Shown: piece after piece, positions 1 through 7,258 of the stretch
Layout of the letters: every line of letters starts with the position of its first letter
Position numbering within the stretch: the stretch's first letter is position 1
Assembly: GCA_002686955.1 (NCBI GenBank)
Contig: NYZA01000163.1
Span: forward strand, 1-13,402
Direction of reading: 5' to 3'
Length of the DNA: 13,402 nucleotides
From: Gemmatimonadota bacterium
GTDB taxonomy: Bacteria > GCA-2686955
Made by a program: the position numbers and the translations under genes
The notes under the pieces: model-generated
Told to the model about the DNA's origin: nothing
Database searches by the model: none
What the model saw: the letters and a program-made list of their open reading frames with translations, nothing else

Positions 1-1
1 C

Positions 2-1486
2 CTGACCGGGTTCGAGGTGACCGTGCCGACTGAGATCACGGAGGCGCTGCTTGGCGAAGCCGAGACCGCGCTCGCAGCGATGGCCAAGGTTCGGGCCGAA
101 GGCCGGTACATTGCCGGGCTGGACCGGATGGAGGCGCGCATCCTCTCGGCCATGGCCGAAGAACTTCCGATCCTGCACATCACGCGGGTTCTGCCGCCCG
201 ACCGTGGGCTCAGCGAAGAGTGGGCTGCCGCCGCTCCGCCTGGGATGATCCTGGCTCGGGCGGTGGAAGTCGATGCGGCCGGAGGAGTCGCCGTCCACTA
301 CCTGACGATTCCCCACTCGCCCGATCCATACACCGCGACCACGGCGACCGGCGGCCGGACGCGCACTCTGCGCTACATGCGTCGTCTCAAGTCGGGCGCC
401 GACCCGAGCCAGATCCGTCTCCGGATCACCCCCGCGGACGAGGCGGCCTTGCGCGCGGCCACCGAGAAGGGTGAGGAGATCTGGATCGTATCGGTGGATC
501 ACTCCGTCGAGGACCCAATTCGGGAGGGTCGCTCACGGCATGTTTTCGAGGCGTTGCGAGAGCTGGGCGAGATTCACCAGGCAGCCCCGCCTCTCGCCGA
601 GCTTCGCGCGGGCGAATCCCACGGCGCCTTTCGACTCGTCATGGGGGTCCGTGAGGGCGCCGCACCGATTCGGGATCTGCTGGAGAAGATCGCGGGCGAC
701 GCCGAGTGGGCCGTTCGGCCTTTCGTGTTCACCTCGGGCGATATCGAGCAGCCGCGGGGCGCCGCGCTGACCGGCGGCAGAAGCTCAGTGCTGGTCGATC
801 GCGCGACTCTGCACGAACTGACCACTCACGCGAGCGCTCTCGTCGATCGCGTGCAGGAGATGCAGGAAGCGGATACTAACGGCGCGCGCGCTCTGATTCC
901 TCTCCGCGAGGCGCTCTCGGGCGCGATCGAAGAGCTTCTGAACGTCCCCGCGGAGAGGCTCTTCGCGGGTATCGATCGGTTGGCGCTCGATGTCTCCAAA
1001 CGCCGGGGACGATCGGTGCGAACCCTGACCGAGATCGAGCCAGGATCGAGAATCCCCCGCTGGATCGCCGAGTCGCTCCGCGATTCGATTCTGCACCTGG
1101 TGCGCAATGCGGTGGACCACGGAATCGAAGCGGCGGCCGATCGCGTCGGGATCGGCAAGCCGCCCGTCGGAACTCTGCGTCTGGCCTTCCGCCGCACCGG
1201 GAGCGATTGGGTTCTCGAGGTGGAGGACGATGGCGCCGGGATCGATGCGCAGGCTCTGAGAGCGAAGCTCCCCGAGTCGGATTCGGTCCCAATGGAGGAG
1301 CTGATCTTCACGAGCGGCGTCACATCGCGCGCCGAGGCGGACGATATCAGCGGTCGCGGACTCGGACTGGGGATCGTCAAAGACGCCGTGGAGGCTTGTC
1401 GTGGCCGCATCGACATCCGTACCTTCCCGGGGGAGGGGACGAGCTTCCGTATTGAGCTTCCGGATCGATCCGAGGAGATTGTGTGA
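2..1486 (+). CDS. CheA-type histidine kinase, C-terminal part, no CheW-like domain
   Basis: The frame is open to the left edge; the first start codon inside the window is GTG at 17, but the sequence before it reads on without a stop, so the gene probably begins outside. Counting from that GTG, residues 1-255 hold inter-domain material, including a segment with the pattern of the CheA region after the phosphotransfer domain (W-I-V-S-V-D-H-S near 155, LRELGE near 180). Residues about 256-345 match the CheA dimerisation helices, and 350-485 the HATPase domain: N box LHLVRNAVDHGIE (359-371), DDGAGID (404-410), LIFTSGVTS (429-437) and GRGLGLG (446-452). The protein stops right after the ATPase domain, so the P5/CheW-like coupling domain of classical CheA is absent. 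A phosphotransfer His domain, if present, lies upstream of the window. It is expected to phosphorylate a receiver, most simply the next gene, whose start overlaps its stop. Kinase class is clear; the input signal is unknown. Confidence 0.85.
   Translation: MTGFEVTVPTEITEALLGEAETALAAMAKVRAEGRYIAGLDRMEARILSAMAEELPILHITRVLPPDRGLSEEWAAAAPPGMILARAVEVDAAGGVAVHYLTIPHSPDPYTATTATGGRTRTLRYMRRLKSGADPSQIRLRITPADEAALRAATEKGEEIWIVSVDHSVEDPIREGRSRHVFEALRELGEIHQAAPPLAELRAGESHGAFRLVMGVREGAAPIRDLLEKIAGDAEWAVRPFVFTSGDIEQPRGAALTGGRSSVLVDRATLHELTTHASALVDRVQEMQEADTNGARALIPLREALSGAIEELLNVPAERLFAGIDRLALDVSKRRGRSVRTLTEIEPGSRIPRWIAESLRDSILHLVRNAVDHGIEAAADRVGIGKPPVGTLRLAFRRTGSDWVLEVEDDGAGIDAQALRAKLPESDSVPMEELIFTSGVTSRAEADDISGRGLGLGIVKDAVEACRGRIDIRTFPGEGTSFRIELPDRSEEIV
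1472..1477 (+). promoter_or_regulatory. Ribosome binding site of the CheY-like gene
   Basis: GAGGAG lies eight bases before the ATG at 1486, inside the end of the kinase gene. It supports the ATG at 1486 over the in-frame GTG one codon earlier, and indicates translational coupling of the two genes. Confidence 0.6.
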
Positions 1487-1887
1487 TGCAGATTCATCAG
1501 CCCTCGGAAGGGGAGCGAGGACCAGACGGCGGGATCCTCATCGTTGACGACTCCGGCTATCTCCGCGCGAAGCTGCGGCGCGTCCTGGAGAAGTTCGGCT
1601 ACCAGGTGGCCGGCGAGGCCGAAGACGGCGGCGCTGCGGTCAAGATGTTCCAGGAGCTCCGCCCTTCGCTCGTCACGATGGACGTCGTGATGCCGCATAT
1701 GGATGGGGTGCAGGCGGTTCGTGAGATCCGGCAGGTCGATCCTCAGGCGAAGGTGGTCATGGTGACCTCTCTGGGACACCAGGAAAAAGTGCTGGAGTGC
1801 TTGCGCGCGGGCGCGGTTAACTTCGTGGTCAAGCCTTTCACCGAGCATCAACTCATGCGGGTGGTTCGGCGGGTCTTGAGGGACTGA
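1486..1887 (+). CDS. CheY-like single-domain response regulator
   Basis: A 133-residue stand-alone receiver with no output domain. All conserved receiver residues are present when counted from the ATG at 1486: acidic pair D21-D22 (IVDDS), phosphoacceptor D66 in TMDVVMP, T94 in VTS and K116 in VKPF. About 15 extra residues precede the first strand. The ATG shares its A with the TGA stop of the upstream kinase, which is typical of coupled translation, so the CheA-type kinase is the likely phosphodonor. With no DNA-binding or enzymatic output it must act by protein contact, as CheY does on a flagellar switch or as shuttle receivers do in other chemosensory pathways; which one cannot be told here. 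A GTG one codon upstream (1483) is a possible but less likely start. Confidence 0.93.
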   Translation: MQIHQPSEGERGPDGGILIVDDSGYLRAKLRRVLEKFGYQVAGEAEDGGAAVKMFQELRPSLVTMDVVMPHMDGVQAVREIRQVDPQAKVVMVTSLGHQEKVLECLRAGAVNFVVKPFTEHQLMRVVRRVLRD

Positions 1888-1929
1888 TACCTCCGTCCGC
1901 CTCGCGCGACTCTGAATCGGGGACTCCCG

Positions 1930-3891
1930 ATGTACCTCTCCGGCTCGCTGTGCGCCCTCTCGATCGTGGCGGCACCGGCCCCACCTTCCGCGTCCGCGGG
2001 CTCCGGCTGCGGAGTGGTCTCCGGAAGAACAGATGTCGGTGGACCGGCACCGGCTCTGCGCTACGAGAATGTGGCCGACTCGCTCGGCGTCGGCGGTGAC
2101 GCGCGGGCCTGGGGTTTCTCGTTGCGCGACATAGATGCAGACGGGATGCCCGACCTCTATCTGGGTCACCACGAGTCCTCGCCCCGATTCTTTCGCAACG
2201 ACCTTCTCGGCGGCGGCGTTTTCGTCGAAGAGCATCCGAGCCTTCCGAATTGGGACGACTTCGCCGGCGCGGACCAACATTCGGTTTCCATTCTCGATGC
2301 CGATGCTGATGGCTGCGTCGATCTCTATCAATGCGTCGGCTCCGCTAGAGGAGGCAGGCCGGGCGACAACTGGTTGCTCTCCTTCCAGTGTGGATTCGAT
2401 CCGATCGATCTATCGGCCGACTCCGGCCTGCTCGACCCCTACGGTCGTGGCCGAACGCCCCTCTGGCTCGATTTCGATCTCGATGGGATCGCCGATCTCC
2501 TTCTGCTCAACGCATTGAGCGCCGGAAACCGATCGCGCCTCTTTCGAGGCCTCGGTGGAGCGAACTTCGAAGAGATCGTCGACGGGGCCGGACTCCCTCT
2601 CGACTGGCACTGGGTCAGCGGTCTCGCGGCCGACCTCGACGAGGACGGGGACTCCGATCTCGTGCTCACCGCGACCGGCGTCTGGCTCTTTCGGAACGAG
2701 GGGGGACTTTTCACCGATGTAACGGCGGCCTCCGGAATCAACATCGTCACGCAAACCGACGTCGCGATGGGCGATGTGAATGGGGATGGCTTCGTCGATC
2801 TGGTCGGGGCCTCGTTCGCCGCATCGACCGACCTGATCGGTCAACCGGTTCCGGAGGAGCTGAAGTACGAGCTCCGCCTGAACGGCCCCGCGCTGAAGGG
2901 GGCACGCTTCCTTTGCGATTCCGACTCGATCTGGCTGAATCTGGTGATGCTCTATGCCGAGCGCCCGGAGGTCGTCTGGCTGGGCAGCGGATCGGTCAAC
3001 CCCGCCGAGCTTCCGCTAAGCCTCTCCGCCGACGACCCCGTCCTGCTCGGTGAGCCCGATCTAATCGGCGTCGCGCCGGGGGCCTTCCTCTGGCGAGAGC
3101 CGACCGGTCACTGGAATCTGCGCGTTGCCGGTGAAGGGGAAGTCCCGGGATCGTTCGAGCGTTCAGGAGGCTGGCTGCGATTCGATTCCCCCATCGACTC
3201 GATCGAGACCTTCGAGCTCGAGATCGACGCGGTCACGGCGCGACCGAACCATCTCTACCGAGGCAATGGCGACCTCACATTTTCCGATGCCTCCTTTTCG
3301 AGCGGCTTTCGCGACCGACAGCTTCAGTCCCGCGATCTCGCGCTCGGCGACCTCGACAACGACGGCGACCTCGACATCTTCGTCGTCAACGGTGGAATCG
3401 TGGAAAACCTCCCCGACGGTCTCTATCTGAACGACGGATCGGGCCGCTTTCGAGAGGTTTCGGATGGAGTCGGCATCCCCTTCCAGCCTCGCGGATCGGG
3501 CGAGTCGGTGGGCATCAGTGATCTCGATCGCGACGGCCGGCTCGAGATCCTGGTGCTCAATGGCGGCGGTTTCCGGCCTTTTGTCGGTCCCCAGGACCTC
3601 TTCCGGGCCACGACGAGACCGGGCCGTTGGCTTCTGATCGCCCTCGATCAAGAGGCCGGCGACCCAACGCCCCTCGGATCGCGCGTCGATCTCTATGCTG
3701 GAGGCCGGCGGCAGGTGCGCTGGTACGACGCCGGCCAAGGCAACCGCAGCCAGCAAGACGCCTTCCTCCATTTCGGACTCGGTTCGGCCACGATCATCGA
3801 TTCGGTGGTCGTCACCTGGCCCGACGGAAGCTCGGTTCGCTCGATCGCCCCGGAGACCGATCGCACGATCCACTTTTCGAACAATCCGTAG
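1930..3891 (+). CDS. Exported FG-GAP/VCBS repeat protein with C-terminal ASPIC/UnbV domain
   Basis: A 653-residue protein with a short hydrophobic leader (residues 1-23, ending in A-S-A) that looks like a weak signal peptide lacking the usual basic start. Seven calcium-loop motifs of the form D-x-D-x-D-G-x-x-D/E start near residues 67, 123, 181, 235, 282, 474 and 531, as in integrin-like beta-propeller FG-GAP/VCBS repeats. The C-terminal 70 residues (from LGSRVDLYAGG at 582, through VVVTWPDGSS) match the ASPIC/UnbV domain that closes CRTAC1-like proteins. These are surface or secreted proteins thought to bind ligands; no catalytic residues are visible. Residues 300-440 carry a non-propeller insert. 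GGGGA at 1919-1923 precedes the ATG by six bases. The gene lies 42 bases after the receiver gene on the same strand and may be co-transcribed, though the function gives no obvious link. Confidence 0.88.
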   Translation: MYLSGSLCALSIVAAPAPPSASAGSGCGVVSGRTDVGGPAPALRYENVADSLGVGGDARAWGFSLRDIDADGMPDLYLGHHESSPRFFRNDLLGGGVFVEEHPSLPNWDDFAGADQHSVSILDADADGCVDLYQCVGSARGGRPGDNWLLSFQCGFDPIDLSADSGLLDPYGRGRTPLWLDFDLDGIADLLLLNALSAGNRSRLFRGLGGANFEEIVDGAGLPLDWHWVSGLAADLDEDGDSDLVLTATGVWLFRNEGGLFTDVTAASGINIVTQTDVAMGDVNGDGFVDLVGASFAASTDLIGQPVPEELKYELRLNGPALKGARFLCDSDSIWLNLVMLYAERPEVVWLGSGSVNPAELPLSLSADDPVLLGEPDLIGVAPGAFLWREPTGHWNLRVAGEGEVPGSFERSGGWLRFDSPIDSIETFELEIDAVTARPNHLYRGNGDLTFSDASFSSGFRDRQLQSRDLALGDLDNDGDLDIFVVNGGIVENLPDGLYLNDGSGRFREVSDGVGIPFQPRGSGESVGISDLDRDGRLEILVLNGGGFRPFVGPQDLFRATTRPGRWLLIALDQEAGDPTPLGSRVDLYAGGRRQVRWYDAGQGNRSQQDAFLHFGLGSATIIDSVVVTWPDGSSVRSIAPETDRTIHFSNNP

Positions 3892-3897
3892 GGAGGA

Positions 3898-4890
3898 CTA
3901 CACCACTCCCGGCAAGGGCCGTCCCCGCTCGTCCACCTGCGCGGCGCCCGGCTTCCGCCGCCGCGGCTCGTCCCCGCTCCGCTCCATCACCACCGGCCGC
4001 GGCGCCTCCCGCTCGTTCACCCGAGTCGAAACCACCCGCTCGACCACCAGCAGCTCCTCGCCCTCCGCCGCCACCTCGTAGACCGCACGCTCGTCGGCCC
4101 GGTAGTCCACCGGGCGTCGCCGCTCGAGGTCGAAGAGCAGCTCCCCCTCGCCCCCCGATTCCCGCAGGCGTCCGACCTCCGCGCCCTCGGCGTTGGCCGC
4201 GGCGAAGGTGTGACGGAAGCGAACGCGCACCCTCGCCAGCCTGCCCCGCACGATCTCTTCCAGCTCGAAATCGGAGGTCGTCTTCAGCAGCGCCACCACG
4301 CCGCCGACACTCTGAACCTCCTCGATCCGGTCGGTGCTCCATTTCGCGCCCGGACCCTTCCTACGCCCCGCTACGCGCTGAAAGAGATGGGGGAGGAATG
4401 AAACGAAGGTGTTCTGCCGCTCCTGATAGAGGCGCGCGTTCGGGAAGGCGGTCCTTGTGCCCGTCCGCCGAATCGATCGGATCTCGCCGTCCGCCGCCAG
4501 AGAAACTTCGTAGCCGAAATCGCTGCTCAGCGGCACCGAAAGCTGCTCGAGCAGCGTGTCTCCGTCAATCCCGATGTCGATCTCCGACGCGCTCAGATCG
4601 ACATCGGGGTAAAGAACCTCGTAACGCGCCGCCGAACCCGGCGTCGACTCCAACGAGCGGGCGACGCAACCCAACGACGCCTCGATTCTGCTCTCGTGGC
4701 GGGCACCCGGTCTCCGCGTCGTCCGGCTCAAGCTGTAGCCGAGCGCGTAGTGGCTCTCGTCTCGTCCGCCATCGCCCCTGGCGTAGCTGAGCTCGCGGGC
4801 CCGCGGATCGAGATCGTGGCGCTGGGCGAAGATCAGGCCCGCGGTCGTCGCGAGAAGAACCGATCGGACAAGCATCGAGAGAGGGGTCAT
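3898..4890 (-). CDS. Exported protein of unknown function
   Basis: A 330-residue protein that I cannot assign to a named family. The start is placed at the ATG at 4890 because it gives a signal peptide (MLVRSVLLATTAGLIFA, probable cut after IFA near residue 22) and has AGGAG six bases upstream (4897-4901). A longer frame to 4968 would put 26 hydrophilic residues ahead of the signal peptide. The mature part alternates charged and hydrophobic residues as in beta-rich periplasmic proteins, with a G-D-G-D-x-L-L-E-Q-L stretch and a segment S-L-A-A-D-G-E-I near residue 120; the last 50 residues are very rich in Arg, Glu and Pro. It lies 253 bases downstream of rho on the same strand and converges on the FG-GAP gene with only six bases between stops. 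No lipobox Cys or membrane anchor is seen. Confidence 0.75.
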   Translation of the reverse strand: MTPLSMLVRSVLLATTAGLIFAQRHDLDPRARELSYARGDGGRDESHYALGYSLSRTTRRPGARHESRIEASLGCVARSLESTPGSAARYEVLYPDVDLSASEIDIGIDGDTLLEQLSVPLSSDFGYEVSLAADGEIRSIRRTGTRTAFPNARLYQERQNTFVSFLPHLFQRVAGRRKGPGAKWSTDRIEEVQSVGGVVALLKTTSDFELEEIVRGRLARVRVRFRHTFAAANAEGAEVGRLRESGGEGELLFDLERRRPVDYRADERAVYEVAAEGEELLVVERVVSTRVNEREAPRPVVMERSGDEPRRRKPGAAQVDERGRPLPGVV

Positions 4891-4896
4891 GGGGGG

Positions 4897-4901
4897 CTCC
4901 T
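4897..4901 (-). promoter_or_regulatory. Ribosome binding site of the exported-protein gene
   Basis: AGGAG on the minus strand, six bases before the ATG at 4890. It decides the start in favour of the signal-peptide form rather than the longer frame. Confidence 0.55.
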
Positions 4902-5143
4902 GTGCATCCCCCGAGCGCAAGGCCCGTGCCCCCGGCAGCTGAGAAGGAGCCAACTTATTGCACAACAACGCTTTGAGCGCTTCCTAATCCACTTCCACGA
5001 CCTCTCCGTGGGGCTCCGGGCCGACCCCTCGCACGGTCAAATCCCCCGATCGCCCACGCCGAATCCCCCTCGCTCCGCCCCCGCGCCGGAAGAAACTGCC
5101 CCGCGGCCGGTCGTGCCGATCGGCTCCCGGGCTCCTGGTCCAA

Positions 5144-6562
5144 CTACTGCGTATTGAGCAGCATCAGGAATTTCGCGTTGGTCTCGAAGCTCTGCATCTT
5201 GCCCAGCAGCATCTCCACCGCCTGTACCGGCGGCATACTGGCCAGGCCGCGCCGCAGCCGCTGCACCGGAATCAGCTCGGAGGTCTCGTAGAGCTTCTCC
5301 TCCTTGCGGGTTCCGCTCCGGTTGACGTTGATCGCCGGGAAGATCCGACGGTCCGCGATATCGCGTGAGAGCTCCAGCTCCCAGTTTCCCGTCCCCTTGA
5401 ACTCCTGGAAGATCACCTCGTCCATGCGGCTGCCGGTCTCGATCAAGGCGGTCGCCAGAATCGTCAGACTCCCGCCTTCGATCAGCGACCGCGCGGCACC
5501 GAAGAACTGCTTCGGCTTCTGCAGCGCCCTGGAGTCGATGCCGCCCGACATGATCTTGCCGCCGTGGGTGAGGTCCACATTGTGGGCGCGCGCCAAGCGG
5601 GTGAGCGAGTCCATCAGAATCACCACATCTCTGCCCGATTCGACCAACCGCTTGGCCCGTTCCTGGGTCACCTGCGCTACGCGAATATGGTTCTTGACCG
5701 GCATATCGTTCGAGGAGTGGATCACCTCTCCCCGCACCGATCGCCTGATATCGGTGACCTCTTCGGGGCGCTCGTCCACCAGGAGCACGATCAGGTGCAC
5801 ATCGGGGTTGTTCGTGGCGATCGCTTCGGCCATCGCCTTGAGCACCATCGTCTTCCCCGCCTTCGGGGGCGAGACGATCAATCCGCGCTGACCCATGCCC
5901 ACCGGCGCCATCAGATCCATGACGCGTCCGGTCAGATTGTCCGACAGGGTCTCCATGCGCAATCGGCCCGTCGGATCGGTCGGGGTCAGATCGGCGAAGG
6001 GGGGACGGATCTTCATCTCCTCGGGCTCGAGGTCGTTCACCTTGCCGACCTCCTGGAGCAAGGGTCCGCGCCCACCCTCGCGCGCGATCCCCGCCACCGT
6101 ATCGCCCTCTCTCAGGCTGAGCTCCCGCACGATCTCCTTCGGCACGTAGGTGTCCTCTTCCGAGGGGAAGTAGGAGTTCTCGATGCTCCGCAGGAAGCCC
6201 GATCCCGCCGGAACCACTTCGAGCACACCGCTCACATCGATCGGCGGCCCGATCGGCTCCGCCAGGCGTCTCTCGCGCGAGGGCTCGCGCCCGCGCCCTC
6301 TGCCACGCCCACGACCTCTGTCACGGCCCCGACCCCTCGACCGACCACGAGTCCCCCTGCTCTCGTTCCGCCCGCCCCCGCGCCCCCGCGACGAACGCCG
6401 CCTACCGTCGGAGCCTTCTCCCTCACCGCCTTCGCCGCCGCCGCGCCCGTTGCGAGACGCCCCTCCACGGGACCGCCTGCGGCGCCGCCGCCTCGGCCTT
6501 TCCTCCCCACCGCCCTCGCCGGGCTCCGAGGTCTTGCGTCGCTCTTCTTCTCTCTCGGTCAT
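5144..6562 (-). CDS. rho: Transcription termination factor Rho with RG-rich N-terminal region
   Basis: A 472-residue Rho, the hexameric RNA-dependent ATPase that ends transcription at Rho-dependent sites. The RNA-binding cold-shock-like domain runs from about 108 (VSGVLEVVPAGSGFLR, then YFPSEEDTYVP). The ATPase core has Walker A PPKAGKT (232-238), LLVDERPEEVTD (260-271), Walker B VVILMDSLTRLAR (313-325), the Q-loop region HGGKIMSGG (333-341) and the R-loop region EFKGTGNWELELSR (387-400). Residues 20-100 are low complexity: a run of seven Arg at 24-30, Gly/Glu-rich patches, then an RG dipeptide run at about 79-92. This replaces the usual helical Rho_N domain, which I do not see. The ATG at 6562 has AGGAG five bases upstream; an in-frame extension to 6658 is open but lacks such a site. 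The gene reads toward the exported-protein gene. Confidence 0.96.
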   Translation of the reverse strand: MTEREEERRKTSEPGEGGGEERPRRRRRRRSRGGASRNGRGGGEGGEGEGSDGRRRSSRGRGGGRNESRGTRGRSRGRGRDRGRGRGRGRGREPSRERRLAEPIGPPIDVSGVLEVVPAGSGFLRSIENSYFPSEEDTYVPKEIVRELSLREGDTVAGIAREGGRGPLLQEVGKVNDLEPEEMKIRPPFADLTPTDPTGRLRMETLSDNLTGRVMDLMAPVGMGQRGLIVSPPKAGKTMVLKAMAEAIATNNPDVHLIVLLVDERPEEVTDIRRSVRGEVIHSSNDMPVKNHIRVAQVTQERAKRLVESGRDVVILMDSLTRLARAHNVDLTHGGKIMSGGIDSRALQKPKQFFGAARSLIEGGSLTILATALIETGSRMDEVIFQEFKGTGNWELELSRDIADRRIFPAINVNRSGTRKEEKLYETSELIPVQRLRRGLASMPPVQAVEMLLGKMQSFETNAKFLMLLNTQ

Positions 6563-7069
6563 CGGGACTCCTGTGATCGGTCCACGGAAACTCCTCGGTG
6601 AGCCCCTCCCGGGGGCCTCATCGCGCCTCGTTGCTACTTGTCGGCGATGCCCCCTCACGGAATCGGTCGGCTCGCCTTGAAGAGATGCTCGGGAGACTGG
6701 GCTGCCCGGTCGACGCGGATCACCACCGGAACACCTTGCTCGCCATTCCGGAGTGTGTGTGCTCGCCGGTTCCCAGTTCGTCTCGGAGGATCCGATTCCT
6801 ACCGCGGTGGGCGTTCAAGACGTGGAACGTACGGTTCGGACCCCAAAGAAGGTCGGCTTGGCCTCCGAATCGAACCAGTTGTGTTGGAGGCCCGTGATTG
6901 TGGGTAGGGTAGCCCAGTTCTCCCTTTTTGTCGCGCATTGCGATCGCGGTCGCCCTCGAGGAGCGGGCCGCGGCCGGAACCCGAGAGGCCAAACCCCCTT
7001 GCATGTACCTGCCGCTCCTCCCAACATTGTATGACGAAAGGGCTTCTGACCGAAACCCAAGGAAGGAGA
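6563..7069. other. Gene-free stretch upstream of rho
   Basis: About 500 bases with no credible coding frame: the open frames here are short, overlap each other on both strands and look like no family I know. Part of it must hold the rho promoter and leader on the minus strand, but I see no convincing -10/-35 pair. A 7-bp inverted repeat (GGCCTCC at 6860-6866, GGAGGCC at 6886-6892, 19-base loop) could form a hairpin. No tRNA, tmRNA or RNase P signature was found by eye. Confidence 0.5.
6568..6572 (-). promoter_or_regulatory. Ribosome binding site of rho
   Basis: AGGAG on the minus strand, five bases ahead of the ATG at 6562. It supports the short start (MTEREEERR) over the 32-codon longer frame. 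Confidence 0.6.
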
Positions 7070-7245
7070 CCAGGATCCGCCATCCAATGCGTGCCCGAGC
7101 CGTGCGAATCTTGGCCTTGGTCGAGGAACCGCACCGATTTGAGCGCAGGCGTAGTGGAGCTACGTTGAGCATCAAATCGGTGCGAGAGACGAAGGATATG
7201 GCCAAGAGGCGCATGGTGAAGCGCGTATTAGGTGGCGGATCCTGG
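7070..7245. repeat. 176-bp foldback element with three nested inverted repeats
   Basis: Three pairs of arms are nested and nearly symmetric. The outer pair is 13/13 identical: CCAGGATCCGCCA (7070-7082) against 7233-7245. The middle pair matches at 14 of 17 bases, one mismatch being a G-T wobble: 7100-7116 against 7200-7216. The inner pair is 12/12: GCACCGATTTGA (7131-7142) against 7172-7183. The apex (7143-7171) holds a small hairpin, CGTAG-TGGAG-CTACG (7150-7164). Spacers are 17/16 and 14/16 bases, so the whole folds into one long imperfect stem. This is the form of a miniature inverted-repeat transposable element or a rod-shaped structured RNA; 6S RNA has a broadly similar rod with a central bubble, but I see no sequence proof. 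I see no clear target-site duplication. No transposase is adjacent. Confidence 0.7.
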
Positions 7246-7258
7246 GGATGGTGAAGGT

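Noticed and set aside
826-2331. 501-codon frame on the minus strand
   Set aside because: It lies antisense to the kinase, receiver and FG-GAP genes, all of which have clear families. Its own translation is Arg/Ser-rich and resembles nothing; GC-rich codon bias creates such frames.
3627-4790. 387-codon plus-strand frame across the 3' end of the FG-GAP gene and the exported-protein gene
   Set aside because: It is almost entirely Pro, Arg, Ala and Ser and overlaps two better frames.
6262-6500. Repetitive DNA resembling a tandem repeat array
   Set aside because: It is the codons of the RG-rich part of rho, not an independent repeat or CRISPR array; no spacer-repeat periodicity is seen.
5564-6601. 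345-codon frame antisense to rho
   Set aside because: It is opposite a certain Rho gene and His/Arg/Pro-rich in the manner of shadow frames.
6860-6900. tRNA-like GGTTCGATTC on the minus strand
   Set aside because: The T-stem does not pair and no acceptor, D or anticodon arms fit.
6720-7214. 164-codon minus-strand frame upstream of rho
   Set aside because: Much of it comes from the foldback element and the rest has no family resemblance; competing frames overlap on both strands.
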